Source of the DNA: Acinetobacter sp. MB5
Lineage (GTDB): Bacteria > Pseudomonadota > Gammaproteobacteria > Pseudomonadales > Moraxellaceae
Reading direction: 5' to 3'
NCBI RefSeq assembly: GCF_003261585.1
Contig: NZ_POVU01000002.1
Location: 62,001 to 126,000, forward strand
DNA: 64,000 nucleotides
Shown: positions 46,608 to 53,966 of the stretch, piece by piece
How positions within the stretch are numbered: position 1 is the stretch's first letter
How the letters are laid out: every line of letters starts with the position of its first letter
The notes under the pieces: model-generated
The model's input: the letters and a program-made list of their open reading frames with translations, nothing else
The model's database searches: none
Told to the model about the DNA's origin: nothing
Translations under genes and position numbers: made by a program

Positions 46608-47393
46608 TTATTCGGCTAAACGAGGAATGGCAGGTTGATTGCCTTCAGGCCCCATGACCGAATAACCACCGTCCACAGCGTAGTCCGCGCCAGTCACAAA
46701 ACTTGCAGCGGGAGATAATAAAAACAGCACCACATTGGCGACTTCTTCGGGATTGCCCAATCGACCCAGTAAGTGATAATCGGCAGCCACGGCATCGGCT
46801 TTGGCACGCTGATGCCCACTGACTTCGGCAATCACCCTTGACCATGTCCAGCCTGGGGAAACTGAATTGACCCGAATGCCATCGACCGCAAAATCCATTG
46901 CCATGCTTTGTGTAAGCTGACGCATTGCGGCTTTCGACACGGGATATAACCAGCGTCCTGTTTGCGCTGCTTTGGCAGAAATCGAACTAAAGTTAACGAT
47001 GGCACCCCGCTGCTGTTTCAGGTCTGCATAAAGTGCCCGTGTCAGCTCAACTGCCGAGAGCAGATTGACATCCAAGGCTTGTAGCCAGTCGCCACGACTC
47101 GACTTAAAGCCATCATCTAAGTAAGTACAGGCCAAATTCACCAAGGCACTGACCTCGCCAAACTGGCGGTGAATCTCACTGACCGCACGTTGAATGGCAC
47201 TGTCACTGGTCAGGTCAGTTTGAATAAAAATCGCCTGCGCCATAAACTGCTCGGCAATCTGCTGCCCTTCTGGATTGACATCCAAAATTGCAACGCGCGC
47301 ACCAGCTTCTACCAGTGCTTTGACCACTGCCTGCCCAATCAGGGTTGCACCACCGCTCACCACCGCCACTTGATTTTGAAGATTCAGATTCAT
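46608..47393 (-). CDS. iifB: SDR-family dehydrogenase of the iif pathway
   Basis: A classical short-chain dehydrogenase of 261 residues. The nucleotide loop is VAVVSGGATLIGQAVVKALVEAG, and the catalytic segment is NFSSISAKAAQTGRWLYPVSKAAM, with the YxxxK pair in YPVSK. The end carries SFVTGADYAVDGGYSVMGPEG. In the known pathway it oxidises the indole dihydrodiol to 3-hydroxyindolin-2-one. The ATG at 47393 has an AAGGAG site eight bases upstream and lies 10 bases after the iifA stop; iifC follows it at 42 bases. Confidence 0.85.
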   Translation of the reverse strand: MNLNLQNQVAVVSGGATLIGQAVVKALVEAGARVAILDVNPEGQQIAEQFMAQAIFIQTDLTSDSAIQRAVSEIHRQFGEVSALVNLACTYLDDGFKSSRGDWLQALDVNLLSAVELTRALYADLKQQRGAIVNFSSISAKAAQTGRWLYPVSKAAMRQLTQSMAMDFAVDGIRVNSVSPGWTWSRVIAEVSGHQRAKADAVAADYHLLGRLGNPEEVANVVLFLLSPAASFVTGADYAVDGGYSVMGPEGNQPAIPRLAE

Positions 47394-47403
47394 GTCAGAC
47401 TCC

Positions 47404-48654
47404 TTAGTCAATCGGTTTACCAGCACTTGATGTCCAAGATGGCATCAAGGTGTTAGATGGCAGATCTTCATCCAGCAGTTTTTTCGCGGTTTCCACGCCA
47501 GCTACAGGCAAGCCTGTTGGATCAAGCAACCCGATCTGCACCAGTACCGAAGCCTGATCCCAATAAATATGCTCATGACACAACTTTGAACCACGAAACT
47601 GAATCACACCGAGCATCGGAATTTCGACATATTTGCCTGTGGGTTGAACACCCGGTAATAACCAGTCAATTTCTGAATCGTGGGTAAAACTCATGATGAA
47701 TTCGTCCACCACTTGGGTTGAGCCCACCGTGCGTGAAATCGAGGTGATTTTCATGTCTTGCGGATTTTGATGAACGAAGTGATAGCGGTAAAAACGTGCC
47801 AGTTGGCTATAACCGACCCCACCCGTTAAGGTTGGAATGTGATTGACATAAGGCTGAGCGACCATGGTTGCCATCGTGGCGGGCACATCACGCGTATCGA
47901 ACTCATGTCGAATATGCTCTTCCCAAAGTGCTACCAAGTCATAATGCGGGCCAATAGCGTTGTGTAATGCCGTGACGGTTCGCTCGTGGGCAAACTTGGC
48001 AGAAGGTTTGTGAAAATGTGTGCCTTGCGGGCGAGCAAAGGCGTGATCAACACCTTCATAAACATAGACTTTGAGATTTGGATATTGCTGTGCTGCTTGC
48101 ACAATCTGCTCACGAGCCGCAGGTGGAGTGAACTGATCCAACTCGGCAATATGCAGTACTAACTGAGCGCGGCAATTTGCCAGTTCATCCAGTTGTTTTT
48201 CAATACCCACACCGTAGTAGCCAACCGCACAAGCAACTTCAGGTAAACGGCAAGCCGCCAGATAGGCCAGTTTGCCACCAAGGCAATAACCGACCACGCC
48301 CAAGCCAGCTTCAGCGGTACATTCCTCTAAACTTGCCAAATGCTGCAAACTGTCTTGAATATCTTGAACACCCAAATCCTGATCGTATTGCTGATACAAA
48401 ATAAAAGCTTTTTCAAAGTCTTCTGCGCTATAACCCAGTTCAATCTGTGGCTCATTGCGCCAGAACAAATCGGGAACTAAAACCGTGTAGCCTTCTTCTG
48501 CCAGAAAATCAGCTTTGGCACGCATCGCGGCATTCACCCCGAAAATCTCTTGGCACAGGACTATTCCTGGTCCTTTCCCGTCGGCAGAAACCGCCAAATA
48601 CGCAGCAAATGTCTGACCTGTTCGACTTGTAATATGGATATATTGACCAGCCAT
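47404..48654 (-). CDS. iifA: IifA-like dienelactone-hydrolase/SnoaL fusion
   Basis: A protein of 416 residues with two parts. The first 240 residues are a dienelactone-hydrolase-type alpha/beta fold with the nucleophile motif VGYCLGGKLAYLA, where cysteine takes the serine place, and a HAFARP histidine region. The remaining part is a SnoaL-like domain (ALWEEHIRHEFDTRDVP, then FHQ-type FIMSFTHDSEIDWLLPG). IifA is reported to turn 3-hydroxyindolin-2-one into anthranilate without a cofactor; which domain does so is not clear from sequence. It is the first gene of the operon, with an AGGAG site and two XylS-type boxes upstream. Confidence 0.8.
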   Translation of the reverse strand: MAGQYIHITSRTGQTFAAYLAVSADGKGPGIVLCQEIFGVNAAMRAKADFLAEEGYTVLVPDLFWRNEPQIELGYSAEDFEKAFILYQQYDQDLGVQDIQDSLQHLASLEECTAEAGLGVVGYCLGGKLAYLAACRLPEVACAVGYYGVGIEKQLDELANCRAQLVLHIAELDQFTPPAAREQIVQAAQQYPNLKVYVYEGVDHAFARPQGTHFHKPSAKFAHERTVTALHNAIGPHYDLVALWEEHIRHEFDTRDVPATMATMVAQPYVNHIPTLTGGVGYSQLARFYRYHFVHQNPQDMKITSISRTVGSTQVVDEFIMSFTHDSEIDWLLPGVQPTGKYVEIPMLGVIQFRGSKLCHEHIYWDQASVLVQIGLLDPTGLPVAGVETAKKLLDEDLPSNTLMPSWTSSAGKPID

Positions 48655-48712
48655 GTTGTCAACTCCTGACCTAATTCATGCTGTAATCATCTATCTGAAA
48701 GATCATTTAGGC

Positions 48713-48747
48713 TGTCCAAAAGCTGCGAGCACTATCCAGCAAATGCG
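48713..48747 (-). promoter_or_regulatory. Tandem XylS/BenR-type boxes of the iifA promoter
   Basis: On the minus strand the boxes are CGCA-N6-GGATA (48733-48747) and CGCA-N6-GGACA (48713-48727), 20 bases apart. They lie 58 bases before the iifA ATG. Both the period and the distance closely match the antABC boxes. Confidence 0.7.
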
Positions 48748-48780
48748 CAATTTGCAGAACATTTGCAGTTTTTGCACAAA

Positions 48781-48815
48781 AAAATCGGGCAACCTGATTC
48801 AGATTGCCCGATTTT
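48781..48815. terminator. Bidirectional terminator upstream of the iif promoter
   Basis: AAAATCGGGCAA and TTGCCCGATTTT form a 12-base stem around an 11-base loop. It should stop minus-strand transcription from the EamA/pseudogene side from reading into iifA. Confidence 0.85.
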
Positions 48816-48849
48816 GAGTATCTTTATTTATAAATTACTTTTAATTCAA

Positions 48850-49222
48850 TTAGTTAAAATTAAAATCTTGCTGATAAAAATAACACAAAATACTGTCGGT
48901 AATATCATCACAAATTTGTTTGTGATGAGTATCGCCAATCGTTTGTTAGGATTGCTGCGCCAAAAGCTGTAAACAGGTCTGAATCAATCGGGTCAATACC
49001 GCAGCTTTCATGAGTACCCCACAACCAAAGCGATTTCTCACCATTGGAGCAAGGTCTTGTTCAATTCAGCGTGACTCTAGTCATTGCTGTTCCAGCGAAA
49101 TCACAATGTAGTCAGTATCGGGTGGTGTACACAAGAAAAAGTCCTGCTCAGAAGGCAGCAAAGTTGCGCCATTTTTATCTCAAGTATGTGTAGGCAAATG
49201 CTGATCTTCGGCAAGTAGCAAA
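48850..49222 (-). pseudogene. Remnant of an AraC-type regulator (N-terminal domain)
   Basis: On the minus strand one frame reads coherent protein text (LLPSEQDFFLCTPPDTDYIVISLEQQ, then IEQDLAPMVRNRFGCGVLMKAAVLT) but contains several in-frame stops (for instance TGA near 49181 and 49083). The text resembles the effector domain of an AraC-type regulator. The C-terminal helix-turn-helix is missing. There is no intact start. It lies between the iif promoter terminator and the EamA gene. Confidence 0.55.
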
Positions 49223-49240
49223 ATTTATTCTTGTTTTGAA

Positions 49241-49666
49241 TTATTTTAATGCAATCATCAACACACCAATGGTGATCAGTGCAATACCACCGTATTCCTG
49301 CTCTGACGGACGTTCGCCCAAAAAGATTACCGCAAATATTGCCACTAAAACCACACTCAGCTTATCAACTGGAGCCACTTGCGATGCATGTCCCATTTGC
49401 AGGGCACGAAAATAACAGACCCAAGACCCACCTGTTGCCAGCGCAGATAACAGCAAAAATAACCATGTTTTTCCACCCAGCCAAAATGGATTTTGCCATT
49501 TTCCCAAAAAAGTAACCCAAGCCAATAAAATCACAACGATTAGACCTGTACGAATCAGGGTAGCAAAGTCTGAATCTACACCTTGTAACCCAATTTTGGC
49601 GAAAATCGCGGTTAATGCCGCAAAGCTCGCGGATAAAACTGCCCAGAACAACCAGTGTGACAACAT
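49241..49666 (-). CDS. EamA/DMT-family small transporter
   Basis: An inner-membrane protein of 141 residues with about four to five hydrophobic helices, equal to one EamA repeat. Text such as AALTAIFAKIGLQGVDSDFATLIR, SWVCYFRALQMGHASQVAPVDKLSVVLVAIFAVIFLGERP is typical. Short members of this family act as dimers or, with a partner, as a full transporter. The substrate is unknown. The gene stands alone. Confidence 0.85.
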   Translation of the reverse strand: MLSHWLFWAVLSASFAALTAIFAKIGLQGVDSDFATLIRTGLIVVILLAWVTFLGKWQNPFWLGGKTWLFLLLSALATGGSWVCYFRALQMGHASQVAPVDKLSVVLVAIFAVIFLGERPSEQEYGGIALITIGVLMIALK

Positions 49667-49756
49667 GTTTCGCTCCTCAAGTGACGCTTCTTTGCACTAC
49701 AGCATGTCACCATAAACTTAAGCAAAACTTGCACCTGTATCAGAATAGCTTAAATC

Positions 49757-50518
49757 TTAGGCAGCACTAGTCATACGTGCTTGTGCGTGGGTCAAGACAT
49801 ATTCAATCGCCTGTTCCAGTAGCAGATTTCCTTCCGCGTAGGTGTGTTCAGGGACTGCCAATGTTTCAGCAGGTGCTTGAACATACTGCCCCTGATACTG
49901 CGCGACTTCATCACTCAAATTTTCAAACAGCATATTTAAGGTTTTTGCCGTCATTTCTGGATGACACTGAAAACCAATCGCTTGTTGCCCATATTGATAA
50001 ATCTGACGTGGGCAAGCGGCATTGCCTGCCAATAGTACTGCGCCTTGTGGTAACTCAAAAGTTTCCGAATGCCACTCTAGAACCTGCACTTGCTCAGGAA
50101 TCTGCCAAACTGTTTGAGCATCCAGATCTGCAACTTTATAAATGTTGTGCCAACCACGTTCTTTCTCAGGATTTTTACTGATCTTTGAACCTAGTGCCTT
50201 GGCAATCAGCTGCCCACCTAAACATAGCCCAATCGCAGGCTTTCCTGTTGCCAAATATTGCTGAATCCATTCAATTTCTGTAGTAAGCCACGGATAAACC
50301 TCATGGTCATTCACACTCATCACACCGCCCATAATCATGAGTAAATCCACATCTTCAATTGCAGGCAGTGCCTGTAGTTCTAATGCAGTTTGAGGTGGTA
50401 AGGCAAAAAATGCGGTTGCTGTAATCTCGGCGTGTCGTTGTTGAAAATAGCTTAAACAACTACCAAAGCCCTCACCTTCAATATGTTGAAAATAGTGCAC
50501 ACGTAATGCTTTGCTCAT
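49757..50518 (-). CDS. Class I glutamine amidotransferase (GMP synthase-like)
   Basis: A protein of 253 residues. The nucleophile elbow is IGLCLGGQLIAKALG, with the cysteine in GLCLG, and FQCHPEMT gives the histidine-glutamate part of the triad. LMIMGGVMSVNDHEVYPWL is the oxyanion segment. The protein lacks a synthase domain, so it is a stand-alone amidotransferase or peptidase-like relative. Such members act in polyamine or amino-acid metabolism, but none is pointed to here. An AAAGGTG site lies before the ATG at 50518; a longer frame upstream is less likely. Confidence 0.85.
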   Translation of the reverse strand: MSKALRVHYFQHIEGEGFGSCLSYFQQRHAEITATAFFALPPQTALELQALPAIEDVDLLMIMGGVMSVNDHEVYPWLTTEIEWIQQYLATGKPAIGLCLGGQLIAKALGSKISKNPEKERGWHNIYKVADLDAQTVWQIPEQVQVLEWHSETFELPQGAVLLAGNAACPRQIYQYGQQAIGFQCHPEMTAKTLNMLFENLSDEVAQYQGQYVQAPAETLAVPEHTYAEGNLLLEQAIEYVLTHAQARMTSAA

Positions 50519-50883
50519 GAAAACACCTTTAATTTTCATATTAAGAATTATATTTTCCTTATAATAAATTTAAATTTAGATGGCAGCTATCACAATTTGG
50601 AAAAATTACAGAAAAAAGTATGTGTAAATGAGTTTCCACTTTTATACATCAATAAAAAAGTCTTAATCACACTCAGAAAATGACCAAATGTTGTGGATAT
50701 CACAAAATGGCAAGAAATATTCTTTATAGTTGGATAAAGATTGCTGTTTTCTTCAGCATTTAATCGGGAATTTGACCTGTTAAAATCCGAAATTGACTGA
50801 TCATGACCTTGCAGCAACAAGAACTTGTGCTACATTAAAAACAACAATTAGACCTAAGAGTGCAAACTCCAAGAGAGGCTAGA
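50519..50883. other. Divergent intergenic region before the universal stress gene
   Basis: About 365 bases holding the promoters of the divergent amidotransferase and UspA genes. It is AT-rich at 50540-50580. A minus-strand frame at 50590-50820 has no family text. Nothing else was recognised. Confidence 0.4.
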
Positions 50884-51726
50884 ATGAAACGTGTGATTGC
50901 TTGTATTGATTCTTCACCCTGTATTAATGCCATTGCAGATGCGGCAGCATGGGTTGCGAAGCAGACACATCGAGAGCTGGTGCTATTACAAGTTTTGGAC
51001 TATTACCCTGCCAGTTATCATTTAGGGGAAATTAGTGGCGTGATTGGCTTTGAAAGTAATGCCATGCTACTGAAAGAACTTGCCGAGCTTGAACAAAAAC
51101 AAAGTGAACTTGCGATTAACTATAGCAATAACTTGCTGGCGCATATTTCTAAAATGATCAAGGAAAAACATGATATTGAGGTCAGTATCATCCAAGAAAA
51201 AGGTGATTTCCTTGAACAAAGCTTTAATATTTTAAGAGATGATGACATTGCCATTCTTGGCCGTGTTGGTGAACGTGCCGCTGAAAAAAATAAAGTGATT
51301 GGCAGCAATGTCGAAAACTTCATTCGAGGGGCGCAATGTACTGTCATGACCATTGGTGATCATTTTAAAGCACCAACCCGTTTTATTTTTGCCTATGAAT
51401 ACTCACCAACCTGTATAAAAATGATGCACAGAATTGCCGAGAGCGATTTGTTGCGTCAACTACAATGTCACTTGCTTTATGTGGGCGATCATCCAGACGT
51501 TCTTAAACAACCTGAAGAATTCCTCAAGCTACAAGGAATAGATCTTGTGGTCGAAGCCCGTTATGGTGATGTTGCTGAAAGCATTATGGAATATCAACGC
51601 CAACACGGCATTCAACTGGTCTTACTTGGTGCATTTAGCCACAGTAAAATCCATCAATTTTTCTTGGGTAGTATTACCACGACAATTTTCCGAAATTTAA
51701 ATGTGCCTATGATTGTCGCAAAATAA
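50884..51726 (+). CDS. Universal stress protein with two UspA domains
   Basis: A protein of 280 residues with two UspA-type halves. The first begins MKRVIACIDSSPCINAIADAAAWVA and carries IAILGRVGERAAEKNKVIGSNVENFI, close to the family GxxGxxx-G-S/N ATP motif. The second ends VLLGAFSHSKIHQFFLGSITTTIFRNLNVP, the full ATP-binding pattern G-x2-G-x9-G-S/T variant. ATP binding and a stress-survival role are inferred. A purine-rich AGAGAGG site precedes the ATG at 50884; a longer start at 50860 would add eight residues. Confidence 0.9.
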   Translation: MKRVIACIDSSPCINAIADAAAWVAKQTHRELVLLQVLDYYPASYHLGEISGVIGFESNAMLLKELAELEQKQSELAINYSNNLLAHISKMIKEKHDIEVSIIQEKGDFLEQSFNILRDDDIAILGRVGERAAEKNKVIGSNVENFIRGAQCTVMTIGDHFKAPTRFIFAYEYSPTCIKMMHRIAESDLLRQLQCHLLYVGDHPDVLKQPEEFLKLQGIDLVVEARYGDVAESIMEYQRQHGIQLVLLGAFSHSKIHQFFLGSITTTIFRNLNVPMIVAK

Positions 51727-51738
51727 TTGGGGAAAGTT

Positions 51739-51779
51739 GTCCATAGTTATCCGCATAATCTGTGGATAACTCTATGGAC
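51739..51779. promoter_or_regulatory. Inverted repeat containing paired DnaA-box-like sites
   Basis: GTCCATAG...CTATGGAC flank TTATCCGCA (51747-51755) and TGTGGATAA (51761-51769). The right site is a perfect DnaA box (TTATCCACA) on the minus strand, and the left differs at one base. The sites face each other. Read as RNA the repeat is also a hairpin after the UspA gene, but without a T-run. Confidence 0.5.
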
Positions 51780-51844
51780 AGAACATCTAAGCTACTTATT
51801 ATTATCAATAAAAAGCTATTGGTGATTTTTTGTTACATCTATCA

Positions 51845-52510
51845 TTATTTGACAATTGCGATGGCAAAACCATCATGACCTTTGCTGCCTACTGTTTGCA
51901 ACGCTGTACAAGACAATAAGCGCGGATGATCTTGAAGTGCAACAAACGTTTCACGAATCCCTTCAATACTTGGCTTGTGATTATCAGGGTTAATAATATC
52001 CCCTGCACGGATCACATTATCGAGAACAATCACGGTGCCTGAATGTGAAAGCTGTAAGCTCAGTTCCAAATATTCAGGATAGCTTTGCTTGTCAGCATCA
52101 ATAAAAATAAAATCAAAAGGTTCAGTATTGTCAGGTAATGCACGAAGTACATCGGCTGCACGTCCAACTTTCAACTCAACCTTGACAGGATAATTGGCCT
52201 GATCAATATTTTGCTGAGCCATAGCCGCGTGAGTATCGCGTCCTTCGATCGTGAGTAAATAGCCATCTTCAGGCAATGCGCGCGCTAACCATGCAGTGCT
52301 ATAAGCAGCAAAAGTTCCTAGCTCTAAAACACGTTTACACTGATTCATCTGGATCAGCATTTGCAGGAGCATACCTTGATTTGGCGCAACTGCCAGATGA
52401 TTTGAAAAACCATGTTCAACTGTATTTTCAACGATTTTTTGCAGCTTTGGATCTTCAGAAATTAAATGTGACTCGATATATTCATCTAACGCTGTCCACA
52501 TTTCTTGCAT
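51845..52510 (-). CDS. SAM-dependent O-methyltransferase (caffeoyl-CoA/catechol type)
   Basis: A protein of 221 residues of the O-methyltransferase family 3. SAM motif I is KRVLELGTFAAYSTAWLARALP, with the aspartate partner in TIEGRD; FDFIFIDADKQSYPEYLEL is motif II, and VIVLDNVIRAG holds the metal ligands. In this family divalent-metal-dependent O-methylation of catechol-like groups is usual. The substrate is not evident. The gene is convergent with the UspA gene. Confidence 0.9.
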   Translation of the reverse strand: MQEMWTALDEYIESHLISEDPKLQKIVENTVEHGFSNHLAVAPNQGMLLQMLIQMNQCKRVLELGTFAAYSTAWLARALPEDGYLLTIEGRDTHAAMAQQNIDQANYPVKVELKVGRAADVLRALPDNTEPFDFIFIDADKQSYPEYLELSLQLSHSGTVIVLDNVIRAGDIINPDNHKPSIEGIRETFVALQDHPRLLSCTALQTVGSKGHDGFAIAIVK

Positions 52511-52575
52511 GATTGACTCACCTTATTTACGATCAAGCCATTGTATACATTTATATCCTGAGTTCAATTTTTCAT

Positions 52576-52605
52576 AAAAAAAAGAGATCAAAATGATCTC
52601 TTTTT
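52576..52605. terminator. Terminator between methyltransferase start and M15-like gene end
   Basis: AAAAAGAGATCA and TGATCTCTTTTT form a strong stem with flanking A- and T-runs. It ends minus-strand transcription from the lipoprotein gene. Confidence 0.85.
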
Positions 52606-52617
52606 CAATATTAGCAA

Positions 52618-53346
52618 TCAGGCCAAGCTATTACACATTGAAGAACTACGACTGTGGTTAGGCCCCCAGGTTCGATAGCCTTGAGTATCAATATGAATTT
52701 GTCCAGATGCATATAACCCAAGACCCATATTCAGGTTTTGACCATATTGTGTCCAGAACTGGCACAATTTATATTTGGTACTTTGAATATATGCAAAATC
52801 TTGCGGTTTCGGGTATTCAGCCCCAATACGAAAATCAATTGCTGAGTTGAATAAATGGCGTGAAGAATTTGCACCACCTGCACAGCGATTGGTTGGTAAA
52901 TCGCGATAAACTGAGGTGACTTCAAAATCTGTCAGAACTTTGGTCGCAACCAAATATTTAAATACACGTAGCGTTGCAACTTGGTTTTCCCATAGCTCAC
53001 GATTTGGCACAGCATACTCAGAACTACCACATTTTTGCCAGTCACGCGCACTACGTAACAACTCAAAGGCAGGAATCACATTACCGACATGCTGCTGATC
53101 TAAAAATTTTTCATATTCATATGCATGCTGGCGGTTTTGACCTTGTGCCAGCCACATATTGTAAGTGTCTGGAACAATTTTCGGTAATCCGACATGTTCA
53201 TTGGTGACTTGTTCTTCGGGAATTTGAATCCGTTTACCCATTTGTGAATAATTATAGCCTGTCTGTTGCGTTGTGGTGGTACAGCTCACCAGAAATAACG
53301 AAACGACACCTGTGTTAAGCAGATGTTTTGATACAGATTTAATCAT
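52618..53346 (-). CDS. Peptidase M15-like (DD-carboxypeptidase-fold) lipoprotein
   Basis: A protein of 242 residues with a lipoprotein signal (FLVSC). The C-terminal half has SSRHLFNSAIDFRI and GQIHIDTQGYRTWG. These look like the zinc ligands H-x6-D and H-x-D of the M15-type D-Ala-D-Ala carboxypeptidase fold. Cysteines near the middle and end may form disulfides. A periplasmic peptidoglycan role is inferred. The ATG at 53346 was taken; a GTG at 53355 is an alternative. It faces a ferredoxin gene on the same strand upstream. Confidence 0.75.
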   Translation of the reverse strand: MIKSVSKHLLNTGVVSLFLVSCTTTTQQTGYNYSQMGKRIQIPEEQVTNEHVGLPKIVPDTYNMWLAQGQNRQHAYEYEKFLDQQHVGNVIPAFELLRSARDWQKCGSSEYAVPNRELWENQVATLRVFKYLVATKVLTDFEVTSVYRDLPTNRCAGGANSSRHLFNSAIDFRIGAEYPKPQDFAYIQSTKYKLCQFWTQYGQNLNMGLGLYASGQIHIDTQGYRTWGPNHSRSSSMCNSLA

Positions 53347-53445
53347 TGACAACACGATAAAAGAGCGATATTGCAGCTATTGTACTGCAATACTTCGCCA
53401 CAAAATTGGATTTTTTTTAACGAAATGTGAATCTTTGGTATAAAA

Positions 53446-53468
53446 AAAGATCAGCATTTGCTGATCTT
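53446..53468. terminator. Terminator after the ferredoxin gene
   Basis: AAGATCAGCA and TGCTGATCTT pair around TT just after the fdxA stop on the minus strand, with an A-run on the far side. Confidence 0.75.
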
Positions 53469-53474
53469 CCAAAC

Positions 53475-53798
53475 TTACTTTTCTAAGTATTGTAGTTTGT
53501 CTGCTTTACCATTCCACTCTTCGCGATCTGCTGGTTGATCCCCGATTTGTGTAATGTTCGGCCATTTTTGAGCAAGTTCAGCATTGAGTTCGATGAACAC
53601 TTCCTGACCTTCTGGCAATTCATCTTCAGAGAAAATTGCATTGGCTGGACATTCTGGTTCACACAATGCGCAGTCGATACATTCATCTGGATTAATAACG
53701 AGGAAATTTGGACCTTCATAGAAGCAGTCTACTGGGCATACTTCAACGCAGTCTTGATATTTACATTTAATACAGTTTTCAGTGACAACAAAGGTCAT
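53475..53798 (-). CDS. fdxA: 7Fe ferredoxin FdxA
   Basis: A protein of 107 residues. The N-terminal half carries [21 protein letters not shown] and [17 protein letters not shown], the cysteine pattern of one 3Fe-4S and one 4Fe-4S cluster. The acidic C-terminal extension is normal for FdxA. It shuttles electrons at low potential. It is the usual neighbour of mutS in Acinetobacter and Pseudomonas, which fits here, with mutS 168 bases upstream on the same strand. Confidence 0.95.
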   Translation of the reverse strand: MTFVVTENCIKCKYQDCVEVCPVDCFYEGPNFLVINPDECIDCALCEPECPANAIFSEDELPEGQEVFIELNAELAQKWPNITQIGDQPADREEWNGKADKLQYLEK

Positions 53799-53966
53799 GG
53801 CGACAGCTACCTAAAAAATATGGTTTCGTTCAATTGCGCTATTGTAGGCAAAAAACCAAGCAACAAACAATTCCTTTTATTGATATTAATTATATAAAAG
53901 GCTGTTAATTTGAAATAAAACTGATTGATTCTCATTCACAACCAGTTTTACTCAATTTTAACTTAT

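Noticed and set aside
50590..50820. 76-codon minus-strand frame before UspA gene
   Set aside because: No family text or ribosome site; it lies in a promoter interval.
51739..51779. Chromosomal replication origin
   Set aside because: Only two boxes are present, with no AT-rich unwinding region and no dnaA, dnaN or gidA genes nearby.
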